A program made the translations under genes and the position numbers. This document shows, in pieces, positions 16,400 through 24,400 of a stretch of DNA of 40,747 nucleotides (its first letter is position 1; every line of letters starts with the position of its first letter). The notes beneath the pieces were generated by a model. It worked only from the letters and a program-made list of their open reading frames with translations. It had not been told where the DNA came from and did not search any database. Source of the stretch: Clostridium saudiense (GTDB lineage Bacteria > Bacillota > Clostridia > Clostridiales > Clostridiaceae); the NCBI RefSeq assembly GCF_000577815.1, contig NZ_CBYM010000031.1, forward strand, positions 1 to 40,747, given 5' to 3'.

Positions 16400-16469
16400 A
16401 ATCATCCCCCTTATCTCGTGTCTAAACTTATTCCTTATATATTATAACCACTTAATCTTAAAATAAAAA

Positions 16470-16511
16470 GCCTTCAAGGTCAATCCATATATTGGATTAG
16501 TCCTTGAAGGC
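16470..16511 (-). terminator. tyrS terminator
   Basis: GCCTTCAAGG and CCTTGAAGGC form the outer stem and AATCC/GGATT an inner one. Read leftward the stem is followed by TTTTTATTTT. Confidence 0.9.
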
Positions 16512-16528
16512 AAATATAGTATTTATAA

Positions 16529-17749
16529 CTATTCAACAACTATTTTATGATAGTTTTTCTTTCCTCTTTTAATTAAAGCAGATCCATCTTGAATGTCTTC
16601 TTCATTTAAAGTTCTAGTTACATCTGTAACTTTTTCTCCATTTAAAGATAAACCACCTTGTTGGATTAATCTTCTTCCTTCAGCTTTTGATGGAACGATT
16701 TTATTTTCTGCCATTATATCTAAAATAGTAGCTCCTAATCTGTCTTTAGAAATAGTAACTGTAGGAACATTACTCATATCAACTCCACCAGCAAATAATG
16801 CTTCTGCAGCTGATTTAGCCTTAGCAGCTTCTTCCTCACCGTGAACAAGCTTAGTTACTTCGTAAGCAAGAACAGCTTTAGCTTTATTGATTTCAGCACC
16901 TTCTAAAGCTCCAAGTCTTCTTACTTCATCCATAGGTAAGAATGTTAGTAATGCTAAACACTTCTCAACATCAGCATCATCTACATTTCTCCAGTATTGA
17001 TAGAAATCGTATGGTGATGTCTTTTCTGGATCTAACCATAAAGCTCCACCTACTGTTTTACCCATCTTTTGACCTTGGCTGTTAGTTAATAATGTACAAG
17101 TCATTGCCATAGCTTGCCCTTGAGCTTTTCTTCTAACTAATTCAACACCTGCAATCATGTTTGACCATTGGTCATCTCCACCTAATTCCATCTTACAATT
17201 ATATTTTTGATTTAATACATAGAAATCATATCCTTGCATTAACATATAGTTAAATTCTAAGAATGATAATCCCTTTTCTAATCTTTGTTTGAAGCATTCT
17301 GCCGTTAACATTCTATTTACTGAGAAGTGAACTCCTACTTCTCTTAAGAAATCAACATAGTTTAAGTTTAGTAACCAATCTGCATTATTTACTAATATAG
17401 CTTTATCATCTGAAAAGTCTATAAACTTTTCCATTTGTTTTTTTATACAAGAAACATTATGCTCAATTTGCTCTTTTGTAAGCATAGATCTCATATCAGT
17501 TTTTCCTGATGGATCTCCAACCATTGCAGTTCCGCCACCAAGTAAAGCTATTGGTCTGTGTCCAGCCTTTTGCATGTGAGCCATAAACATCATTGCTATA
17601 AAGTGACCTACATGTAAGCTATCAGCTGTTGGGTCAAATCCTATATAAAAAGTTATTTTCTCCTTTTCTAGCAATTCTCTAGTTTCTTCTTCATGAGTAA
17701 ATTGCTTTATGTATCCACGATCTAATAACTCGTCTAAAACGTTAGCCAT
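16529..17749 (-). CDS. tyrS: Tyrosyl-tRNA synthetase
   Basis: A 406-residue class I synthetase that charges tRNA-Tyr. The HIGH box is HVGH in [17 protein letters not shown] (38-54), the tyrosine-site segment is [10 protein letters not shown] (about 164-173), and the KMSKS-equivalent is [12 protein letters not shown], the KxGKT form of the TyrS (rather than TyrZ) lineage. The C-terminus is an S4 RNA-binding domain ([18 protein letters not shown]). GGAGG precedes the ATG. The transcript begins about 25 nt upstream, so no T-box can be present, in contrast to leuS. It is monocistronic. Confidence 0.98.
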   Translation of the reverse strand: MANVLDELLDRGYIKQFTHEEETRELLEKEKITFYIGFDPTADSLHVGHFIAMMFMAHMQKAGHRPIALLGGGTAMVGDPSGKTDMRSMLTKEQIEHNVSCIKKQMEKFIDFSDDKAILVNNADWLLNLNYVDFLREVGVHFSVNRMLTAECFKQRLEKGLSFLEFNYMLMQGYDFYVLNQKYNCKMELGGDDQWSNMIAGVELVRRKAQGQAMAMTCTLLTNSQGQKMGKTVGGALWLDPEKTSPYDFYQYWRNVDDADVEKCLALLTFLPMDEVRRLGALEGAEINKAKAVLAYEVTKLVHGEEEAAKAKSAAEALFAGGVDMSNVPTVTISKDRLGATILDIMAENKIVPSKAEGRRLIQQGGLSLNGEKVTDVTRTLNEEDIQDGSALIKRGKKNYHKIVVE

Positions 17750-17780
17750 ATCCTTACCTCCAATAAAAAATCATATCTTT

Positions 17781-17809
17781 AGTATATATTTATTAAGTTG
17801 TTTTATCAA
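17781..17809 (-). promoter_or_regulatory. tyrS sigma-A promoter
   Basis: On the minus strand TTGATA (17804-17809) and TATACT (17781-17786) have a 17-nt spacer. The predicted start near 17774 leaves a leader of about 25 nt. Confidence 0.75.
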
Positions 17810-17881
17810 GAAGATTTCATGAATTCAAACTTCTTCAACTATAGTTAAACTACTAATAAGTTAAAATATAAAATTTTATGT

Positions 17882-17945
17882 AAAAAAAAGCTACTATAAA
17901 GATTTTAGCATTATATAATACTAAAACCTAATAGCAACTTTTTAC
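17882..17945 (-). terminator. Terminator of the small P-loop gene
   Basis: A long interrupted hairpin: AAAAAGTTGCTAT pairs with ATAGTAGCTTTTT, and GTTTTAG with CTAAAAT further in, followed by a run of T on the minus strand. Confidence 0.8.
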
Positions 17946-17974
17946 TATTTATCTAAATTTAATTATTTTCAACC

Positions 17975-18388
17975 CTATGCTACATATTCTTTAATACAAT
18001 CCGGTACTTCTTCACTTGTATCAACATTAATATTAATATAAACGTTAATACTAAATCTATCTGTTAATCCAGCAATCTTTCTAAATAATTCAGTGGCATC
18101 CTTCATAGTACAATTAACAATATTAGATAATCCATCAATATAAATATTTTCAATATCATAATTAGATGAAATTATCCCACATAACATTCCGTAAAAGCTT
18201 TGGCAATCTTCAACATAATATTCATTAGTATCTATAAATCTTATTCCTCTAGATAATTGTAGCATTGGTCTTGAATCATCATCAATATAAACTGAATCAC
18301 CTTTAGCATCAACCATTTGGTTATTTGCTAATTCAATTAATCTTTTTGTCTTTCCAGAACCTCTTCTTGCACAAAAAACTTGAATCAT
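17975..18388 (-). CDS. Small P-loop NTPase-like protein, unknown function
   Basis: A 137-residue protein beginning MIQVFCARRGSGKTKRLIEL, with a Walker A motif ARRGSGKT (7-14). A hydrophobic strand ending in Asp, NIYIDGL (81-87), could be Walker B. IDTNEYYVEDCQSFYGML lies between them. This is about the smallest complete P-loop core, with no added domain. I do not recognise the family with certainty; nearby clostridial genes are sometimes labelled PilT-like or thymidine-kinase-like, but I see no motif to support either. The AAAGGAG site is 8 nt before the ATG at 18388. A perfect hairpin lies in its upstream region. Confidence 0.75.
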   Translation of the reverse strand: MIQVFCARRGSGKTKRLIELANNQMVDAKGDSVYIDDDSRPMLQLSRGIRFIDTNEYYVEDCQSFYGMLCGIISSNYDIENIYIDGLSNIVNCTMKDATELFRKIAGLTDRFSINVYININVDTSEEVPDCIKEYVA

Positions 18389-18422
18389 TGGAACCACTCC
18401 TTTTTATATAAAATTATTTATA

Positions 18423-18448
18423 ACATCTTTTTCATAAGAAAAAGATGT
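18423..18448. repeat. Perfect hairpin between the AlbA_2 gene and the P-loop gene
   Basis: ACATCTTTTTC and GAAAAAGATGT form an 11-bp stem with loop ATAA. It lies about 70 nt after the AlbA_2 gene stop and 35 nt before the P-loop gene, and could be a weak terminator or a 5' UTR hairpin; no T-tract follows. Confidence 0.5.
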
Positions 18449-18518
18449 GCATTTAACATAAGAACATAAACAATTTACCCATATTTTTATGAAGTTATTA
18501 TTAGCTTTAAAAAATATA

Positions 18519-19664
18519 TTATTCAGTGTTCATCGGTAATATAACCTTAAAACAATCCTCTAAAGTAGAATTGATTAACCGAACCTTTCTTTTCCCCTTA
18601 AATGCTTCCTTTATTCTAACTATTCCATTTCCATCATTAATAAATCTCTTTCCCTCATCTAAAGATATAAGCTTATCGTAAATCCACATATTTCTTTTAC
18701 TATATCCCATATCTCCAAATATATTATTTCTATCTACTAATTGACCTGGACTAATTACTATTATTGAATTTTTAGTTAAAATAATTTCAATAATCTTATC
18801 TATTTTAGAATATTCTCTATACATTACTGAGTTTTTAACTGCTTCCATAACTGCATAAACGGGATATTTACTTGGTAATAACGTATACATTTCTTTCTCA
18901 ACAATATCTATCATACTTAGTAAATTTCCATTAATCATTTTAGACTTAGGATATTTATCATTATACTTATTTATAATTCTAATAGTATTGTGAGGTATAC
19001 ATATACTATTATTATCAGAAAATACAAGTAATCCTCCAAATGTACATCTAACCTTTCTTGTTCTTTTATCTAAAAAAGTTATCCCTGCACTTTGAAGTAA
19101 AAAGCTTTCATTTTCCTTATTAACAATTATCCCCTTGTTTTTAAAATATCTTGCAACTAAATCCATATTTAAAAATTCAGCGCTACTATTGATCATTTGG
19201 CAAGTCTCAACTGTCATTAATTGATTTTCTTCAAATGCTGCTACTAATTCTGACTTTCTCATTGTGTCAGTAATTGAACCTCTCCTAATATGAAATGCCC
19301 CTGTTTCCTTTATTTGATAAGGTTTTTGTCCCCCATCAAATATAGTTATTATTCCTATATCTTTGCCTTCTATATTAACTATTTCAACAGTTATAGGAAT
19401 AGGAGGTTCACATCTTGAGCTTACAACCTGTTGAATTTTTTCCTCATCTAATGATTTAAGCTTATTAATTCCAATTATTCTTTTAGTTCTGTCCTCAATT
19501 CCAATTATAAGATATCCTCTTCCCCCTCTAGAATTAGCTATAGCACATACATCTTTAGCAAGTTCTTTTTTCCCAGATTCAGATGAAATATCTATTTGTA
19601 ATTTAAAATCTAGCTTAGTTCCTTCACGTTGCTTAATTAAAGATAGTAGTTTCTTCTTATTCAT
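18519..19664 (-). CDS. AlbA_2/Schlafen-type ATP-binding regulator
   Basis: A 381-residue protein with two recognisable parts. The N-terminal AlbA_2 (divergent AAA_4) domain runs from REGTKLDFK (13-21) through ANSRGGRGYLIIGIED (43-58) to KPYQIKETGAFHIRRGSIT (118-136). The C-terminal part has AVMEAVKNSVMYREYS (about 267-282), the E-x-x-x-N-x-x-x-HRdY-like signature of the HATPase_c_4 domain, followed by IIVISPGQL. Proteins of this plan are often called transcriptional regulators or, loosely, RecG-like helicases, though no helicase motif is present here. A palindrome about 70 nt upstream may be an autoregulatory operator. It is transcribed alone. Confidence 0.85.
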   Translation of the reverse strand: MNKKKLLSLIKQREGTKLDFKLQIDISSESGKKELAKDVCAIANSRGGRGYLIIGIEDRTKRIIGINKLKSLDEEKIQQVVSSRCEPPIPITVEIVNIEGKDIGIITIFDGGQKPYQIKETGAFHIRRGSITDTMRKSELVAAFEENQLMTVETCQMINSSAEFLNMDLVARYFKNKGIIVNKENESFLLQSAGITFLDKRTRKVRCTFGGLLVFSDNNSICIPHNTIRIINKYNDKYPKSKMINGNLLSMIDIVEKEMYTLLPSKYPVYAVMEAVKNSVMYREYSKIDKIIEIILTKNSIIVISPGQLVDRNNIFGDMGYSKRNMWIYDKLISLDEGKRFINDGNGIVRIKEAFKGKRKVRLINSTLEDCFKVILPMNTE

Positions 19665-19729
19665 AGTCCCTACCTTAAATTCTCTCTAATATATCTTATT
19701 CAAATCCAAGTCAATTCGTTAACCATATT

Positions 19730-19749
19730 GGACATATTCACATATGTCT
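19730..19749. promoter_or_regulatory. Palindromic operator candidate upstream of the AlbA_2 gene
   Basis: GACATAT-TCAC-ATATGTC is a perfect 7-4-7 inverted repeat about 70-85 nt upstream of the AlbA_2 start codon. Its position and symmetry suggest binding by a dimeric regulator; this is inference. Confidence 0.4.
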
Positions 19750-19835
19750 ATTTAAAACCTACCTTTTATCTATAGTAAAATTGCTTTTGAAGCTAATAAT
19801 AAGTCTATAATATAGTATATTTATAGTAATAAAAA

Positions 19836-19882
19836 AAAGAACAAGGAAAATGACTTTATAACTATCTTTTCCTTTGTTCTTT
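19836..19882 (-). terminator. gerKA-gerKC terminator
   Basis: Read leftward, AAAGAACAAAGGAAAA pairs with TTTTCCTTGTTCTTT (one bulge), followed by TTTTTTATT. It is about 150 nt past the gerKC stop. Confidence 0.8.
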
Positions 19883-20034
19883 AACAATGGCTAACTAAAT
19901 TTTAAGCTAAAAACTATAAATAAGATTCTAACTTTTAATTAATTATATATATAAACTATTCATCTTTTTATAATATATGATACTTTTTATTAATATATTA
20001 AATAATTAATTAATAAAGGCTTTTTATTTATTAT

Positions 20035-21159
20035 TTAAAGACTATCTTTAGCAACTCCAGTTCCCTTAATAGTTAATTTAGTTCTTACTTCTAAATCAGC
20101 TATACTTAATGGATCTTCTATATCTTCCTTTGGAAAGTACATTTCTGCTAATCTTTTAATATCAAAAATATCTAAATCCTTCTCTTTGTACTTATTAAAA
20201 ATATATTCCATATATCCATTAATATATTCTTCTTCATTATAAACAATATAATCTAACACTGATTGATCAACTACTAAATTCCCTTGTATTTCACTTATAT
20301 CTACATCAACATTAACTTCTTTTATTAATTTAAATTTTCCATCTTCGTAATTTAAAGTATCTTTAACACTGCTATCTAATATTTCTAAACTAATAAAATC
20401 TGATTTACTATTTGGATTAGTTGCTTCTAATACCCCACTTTTAGCTCCACCCATTAACATATTATACATTAAAGTATTTTCTACATCTATTTTTTCAACC
20501 AAAACATTATCTTTGAAAATAGATGCTCCATTTATTTCTATCTTTTTATCTAATGCATCTTCCTTTAAATCAATAGATGTTAATAATGCTGTATTTCCTC
20601 CCATTAATGTATTACTTAAATAATAATTAATATTAGATCTTACTGACTTAGAATTATACTTCTCCTTACCAACTAAATCATTTAAAAATAATCCTAAATA
20701 TTCTTCATCTCCTGATACAGTATCTAATAAATCTTCAACATCTCCATAATAAACAAAAGCACTTGGCTTAATTTGAAAATCACTATTATTATTAATTAAA
20801 TCTAAAAACTTTTTTATTCCATTTCTTGCAGCCTTTTCAGTAAATATATATGCTCTAGTTTGACTATAATCAAGTTTATAACTAGATACCCTATTAATAT
20901 CCTCTAAGGCCTCCATAGCTGTTTTTCCTTCACCTTTATAAATAATACGTCTTCCCTTATCTGAACTATCATTAGTACTTCTATAAGGCTTTATACAATC
21001 TAAATATAAAATACTCTTTCCTAAATCATCAACATCAAAAATCACACTTGTTGGAAATGTGACTTTATTAATATCATGATAATTAAAACATCCTGTTAGA
21101 AGTAATGGCAATAAAATTACACAACATAAAACCCAAGCCTTTATTCGTCTATTTTTCAT
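20035..21159 (-). CDS. gerKC: Spore germinant receptor lipoprotein, GerAC/GerKC family
   Basis: A 374-residue lipoprotein subunit of a spore germinant receptor, anchored in the inner spore membrane. A basic start and hydrophobic helix lead to the lipobox LLTGC with lipidated Cys24, followed by FNYHDINKVTFPTSVIFDVD, the usual start of GerAC proteins. The family core appears in MEALEDINRVSSYKLDYSQTR and in the conserved EKAARNGIKKFLDL region. Its first 11 nt overlap the end of gerKA (ATGAAAAATAG shared), so they are translated together. An AGGAGG site lies in the gerKA end. With gerKA and the divergent gerKB it completes the A-B-C receptor set. Confidence 0.93.
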   Translation of the reverse strand: MKNRRIKAWVLCCVILLPLLLTGCFNYHDINKVTFPTSVIFDVDDLGKSILYLDCIKPYRSTNDSSDKGRRIIYKGEGKTAMEALEDINRVSSYKLDYSQTRAYIFTEKAARNGIKKFLDLINNNSDFQIKPSAFVYYGDVEDLLDTVSGDEEYLGLFLNDLVGKEKYNSKSVRSNINYYLSNTLMGGNTALLTSIDLKEDALDKKIEINGASIFKDNVLVEKIDVENTLMYNMLMGGAKSGVLEATNPNSKSDFISLEILDSSVKDTLNYEDGKFKLIKEVNVDVDISEIQGNLVVDQSVLDYIVYNEEEYINGYMEYIFNKYKEKDLDIFDIKRLAEMYFPKEDIEDPLSIADLEVRTKLTIKGTGVAKDSL

Positions 21160-22570
21160 TAGCCTTATTACCTCCTGCTCCTATTATTTTATTAGAAATT
21201 CTATTTAACTTTCCTCTAAAGAATACATCCTTAAATCTATATTCACTTACAGTGCCAAGTGGAAATAAAAATGGATATCCTACAGAATCAAGTTCTACTA
21301 TTTGAATAACATAAATCATTGAAGCACATAAGAAACCTGGCAAACCTAATAATGCTGATGCTAACATTATTACTATTGACCAAAATGAAACTGCACCATA
21401 AATTTTAGGAATTAAGAAATAACTTAATGTACTTATTGCAACTACAATTATAGTAATTCTTGATGCAATTCCTGCCCCTACAGCCGCATCCCCTAAAATA
21501 AGAGCAGATACTATACTCATTGCTCCACCAATAGGGTGTGGCAATCTCAAGCCGGCTTCCTTAATGAGTTGAAATGCAAGCATCATTACAATTACTTCAA
21601 TAAAAGTAGGTAATGGTACTCCAGCCCTTGATACCGCTAACCTAAATACAAATAGGCTCGGAATCATTGAAAAATGATATGTAATTATTGCAACATAAAG
21701 TCCTGGCAAAAATGAAGCCATTAAAAATGCAATCCACCTTAAAATCCTGTTAAAATTTGTATAATACCTATTTATATAGTAATCATCAGGCATTTGAAAG
21801 TTTTCTAAAAAGAAATATGGAGCTGTTATTACAAAAGGTGTGCCATCTACAATAAGTGCTATACGCCCTTCAAATAACTTTGCTGCCACCTCATCTGGCT
21901 TTTCAGTATACCCTATAGTATCAAAAAACGAATGCTGCTTTTTTAAATTTGCTTCAATATAATTAGAATCTAATATAAATCTCATATCTAAATTTTTAAT
22001 TTTATTTTTCACTTTATCTACTAATTCATTTGGAGCAACTCCTTTAATATATGCAAGTGCAACAGCTGTTTGCGATTCTTCACCAACTACAACAGCTTCA
22101 AATTTCAAATTAGGATTTTTTACACGTCTTCTTATTAGTGCAACATTATCTACTATAAGTTCATTAAACCCTTCTCTAGGCCCCTTTAAAACAGCTTCTG
22201 TTTCAGGTATTCCTATTCCCCTTCTTGGAAAGTTTTTAACCTCACAAAAGATAATTTCACTAAAATCTTTTAAAACTAATATAGCATCTCCTGACAAAAC
22301 ATGCATAAGTGCATCATCTAAATCCTTCGCCACTCCAGTTGCACTTATATCTAGCACCTTTTCCAATAAATCATTAGGGGTTTTTATAGAAGTTCCCTTT
22401 AATTGTCCAAATCCCCTTAATGGTAATATTAAATACTCCATCATCCATTGACCATTACATAAATCATCTATAAATACAATAGTACCATCACCAATTATTG
22501 TATTTACATCTTTATACTTTACATCAAAATTCCCTTCAAATCGTTGTTTAATATAACTTAAATTATCCAT
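21149..22570 (-). CDS. gerKA: Spore germinant receptor protein, GerA/GerKA family
   Basis: A 473-residue GerA-family subunit. A hydrophilic N-terminal region (about 1-270) includes the family segments GDAILVL, RGIGIPETEAVLKGPREGF (about 134-152) and GRIALIVDGTPFVITAP (about 240-256). Four or five membrane helices follow, with the conserved stretches LPGLYVAI, GVPLPTFIEVIVMMLAFQLIKEAG and LRLPHPIGGAMSIVSALILGDAAVGAG in the family order. Such proteins act with B and C subunits in nutrient sensing by dormant spores. It heads the two-gene operon with gerKC. In C. perfringens the corresponding operon is expressed during sporulation; I found only a weak sigma-G-like match upstream. Confidence 0.95.
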   Translation of the reverse strand: MDNLSYIKQRFEGNFDVKYKDVNTIIGDGTIVFIDDLCNGQWMMEYLILPLRGFGQLKGTSIKTPNDLLEKVLDISATGVAKDLDDALMHVLSGDAILVLKDFSEIIFCEVKNFPRRGIGIPETEAVLKGPREGFNELIVDNVALIRRRVKNPNLKFEAVVVGEESQTAVALAYIKGVAPNELVDKVKNKIKNLDMRFILDSNYIEANLKKQHSFFDTIGYTEKPDEVAAKLFEGRIALIVDGTPFVITAPYFFLENFQMPDDYYINRYYTNFNRILRWIAFLMASFLPGLYVAIITYHFSMIPSLFVFRLAVSRAGVPLPTFIEVIVMMLAFQLIKEAGLRLPHPIGGAMSIVSALILGDAAVGAGIASRITIIVVAISTLSYFLIPKIYGAVSFWSIVIMLASALLGLPGFLCASMIYVIQIVELDSVGYPFLFPLGTVSEYRFKDVFFRGKLNRISNKIIGAGGNKANEK

Positions 22571-22799
22571 TTACATCACCTAAGGATATTATTCCTCTAC
22601 ACATGTTTAATATTCATTTTTTTTGAGAATAATAAAATAGACTTAGCTTATCTTATAGTGAATATTATTAATTTCAAATTATATATTCTGGAGTTAATAA
22701 CACTTCACTCTTAGATAACTTATTCTATGCTTTAGTTTTGATTAAAACCTTACTTAAAGTTAAGAAAGTCAGTTTATATTTAGTGTTGGAGGAATAAAA

Positions 22800-23870
22800 A
22801 TGAATAAAATATCAGCAAAACACTTTATACTCTTTATATTTAGTGTTACATATATATCATTAAAAACATATCCTTCTTTGTTTATTAAAGAGGGGGGAAG
22901 GGACACTTGGCTATATACATTAATTATATATTTAATATTTTTTGCATTTGCGATGTACTTAATTTATGTTATGGATTCTAAAAAAGTTTATAATATAAAT
23001 GAGATATTTACCATTGGTCTTTCTAAGACTTTAGGAAATATATTTTTGCTTCTATTTGCATTTGGATTATTTTTAGCCTCATTAGAAGCTACTTCTGTAG
23101 AAGCTAATGTTATTAAGTCTTGCTTTTTCCTAGAAACTCCTACGTGGTATATAATAATATTTTTCCTTTTACCATCAGTATTTTTAATAGGAAAAAGTAT
23201 GAGTACATTATTAACATTTGTAATAATATTAATATCTTCATTAGGTGTTAATACTGCCTTATTAGCTATTATTACTGAAAAATATAAGGATATTAAATAT
23301 ATAATGCCAGTACTATCTGGCAATATCAGTAGTGAATTTTTCTCTACCCTTTTACTTGTTTTATGTTCATTATCTGCTTTTGTTATTGCCTTACCTTATT
23401 TAAAATACTTAAATAGTGGAAAAGACTTAAGAAAGCATAGTGTTATTGGATTAGGTATATTAGGTGCCGTCTGCATTTATGTTTTAATTGGTATATTATC
23501 TAGTTTTGGACCTATTAGAGCTGCGAATTTGTTTTATCCTGAATTTACTCAAAGTCAAAGAGTTCAAATTGGAGGATTTTTAGAATTTGGAGAATTCTTT
23601 TTCTTATATCAAACAGTTGCAGGATTTTTCTTGAAATATATTCTTTGTACTTATGGAATATACATAATATATAAAAAGTATATTAAAAATACTAAATATT
23701 TCATAACAGTTTATACACTGGCTGTATTTATATTTTCAAGCTTTATTTCTAGGAATAATTATATTTTATTTTTTATACTAAAGTATTATCAATACATTAA
23801 TCTAGTATTATTTATAGTAATTCCATTAATTGCTTATATCGCTTTTCAAGTTCGTTATAAAAAGAAATAA
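22800..23870 (+). CDS. gerKB: Spore germinant receptor permease-like protein, GerAB/GerKB family
   Basis: A 356-residue integral membrane protein with about ten helices, the GerAB-type (APC-superfamily-like) subunit of a germinant receptor. The ISAKHFILFIFSVTYISL start, the GGRDTWLYTL segment after helix 1, and the later RAANLFYPEFTQSQRVQIGGFLEFGEFFF region (about 241-269) are characteristic. It is transcribed away from gerKA-gerKC from a 229-nt shared upstream region, the split arrangement of the C. perfringens gerK locus. A GGAGGA site lies 7 nt before the ATG. I could not identify a confident sporulation-sigma promoter in the shared region. Confidence 0.92.
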   Translation: MNKISAKHFILFIFSVTYISLKTYPSLFIKEGGRDTWLYTLIIYLIFFAFAMYLIYVMDSKKVYNINEIFTIGLSKTLGNIFLLLFAFGLFLASLEATSVEANVIKSCFFLETPTWYIIIFFLLPSVFLIGKSMSTLLTFVIILISSLGVNTALLAIITEKYKDIKYIMPVLSGNISSEFFSTLLLVLCSLSAFVIALPYLKYLNSGKDLRKHSVIGLGILGAVCIYVLIGILSSFGPIRAANLFYPEFTQSQRVQIGGFLEFGEFFFLYQTVAGFFLKYILCTYGIYIIYKKYIKNTKYFITVYTLAVFIFSSFISRNNYILFFILKYYQYINLVLFIVIPLIAYIAFQVRYKKK

Positions 23871-23897
23871 TTTTACCTTATTTCAACAGTATCTTTG

Positions 23898-23925
23898 TTG
23901 CATTTTTGGTAAATTATGCTATAAT
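23898..23925 (+). promoter_or_regulatory. Promoter of the zinc-ribbon gene
   Basis: TTGCAT (23898-23903), a 16-nt spacer and extended -10 TGCTATAAT (TATAAT at 23920-23925). The leader would be about 120 nt long. Confidence 0.65.
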
Positions 23926-24051
23926 AATAGTGTAATAAAAATCATTAGGAAATTCTATGATAATATCATTAAATACCCCTTTTTTCCTTAGTGGGTTAAG
24001 TTAGTAGTTTTATCAAGATTAGCCCTATGGATTTTAAGGAGGTAAATGAAA

Positions 24052-24216
24052 ATGGAAGATAAGAAGATCATTTGTAAGGACTGTGGAAAAGAATTTGTAT
24101 TTACTGTAGGAGAACAAGAATTCTACAAAGAAAAAGGATTTGAAAATGATCCTGTAAGATGCCCAGACTGCAGAAGAGCTAGAAAAGCTCAAAAAATGAA
24201 TAGAGACAGAAGATAA
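24052..24216 (+). CDS. Small zinc-ribbon protein
   Basis: A 54-residue protein with two Cys pairs, CKDC (8-11) and CPDC (37-40), separated by an aromatic- and charge-rich stretch, and a basic tail (RRARKAQKMNRDRR). This matches the short probable zinc-ribbon family common in Firmicutes, with a presumed nucleic-acid or protein binding role. Of two in-frame ATGs (24046 and 24052) I prefer 24052: AAGGAGG at 24036-24042 is 9 nt away, against 3 nt for the other. It has its own promoter and terminator, so it is an independent unit. Confidence 0.85.
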   Translation: MEDKKIICKDCGKEFVFTVGEQEFYKEKGFENDPVRCPDCRRARKAQKMNRDRR

Positions 24217-24234
24217 TTATTTAGAATTAAATGT

Positions 24235-24262
24235 AGGAGCTACTAGTGTAGCTCCTTTTTTA
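24235..24262 (+). terminator. Terminator of the zinc-ribbon gene
   Basis: AGGAGCTAC and GTAGCTCCT form a perfect 9-bp stem with loop TAGT, followed by TTTTTATT. Confidence 0.92.
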
Positions 24263-24293
24263 TTATACTTTATCATCATATAGCATAATTCAT

Positions 24294-24322
24294 TTGACAT
24301 AAAATTTTGGTAATTTTATAAT
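24294..24322 (+). promoter_or_regulatory. Consensus sigma-A promoter of trpS
   Basis: TTGACA (24294-24299), a 17-nt spacer and TATAAT (24317-24322): an exact consensus promoter. The leader of about 72 nt is too short for a T-box. Confidence 0.88.
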
Positions 24323-24400
24323 AGTAACTATAATTAATCATGTACGACTGAAAAGGTCAAATTATTACTAGCCTTAAAATTTAGAAAAGGGGTGCTATCT

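Larger units (their letters stand above)
19665..20034. other. Intergenic region with operator-like palindrome and terminator
   Basis: This 370-nt gap holds the palindrome 19730-19749 and the gerKC terminator 19836-19882. The rest is AT-rich, with no ORF I can support. Confidence 0.6.

Noticed and set aside
18519..19664. RecG-type DNA helicase
   Set aside because: No Walker A or helicase motifs are present; only AlbA_2 and HATPase_c_4-like regions, which often attract that label.
22571..22620. Sigma-G-like promoter for gerKA (TGAATA, 16 nt, AATAATA)
   Set aside because: The -10 lies so close to the start codon that the transcript would begin inside the ribosome binding site; the match is probably chance in AT-rich sequence.
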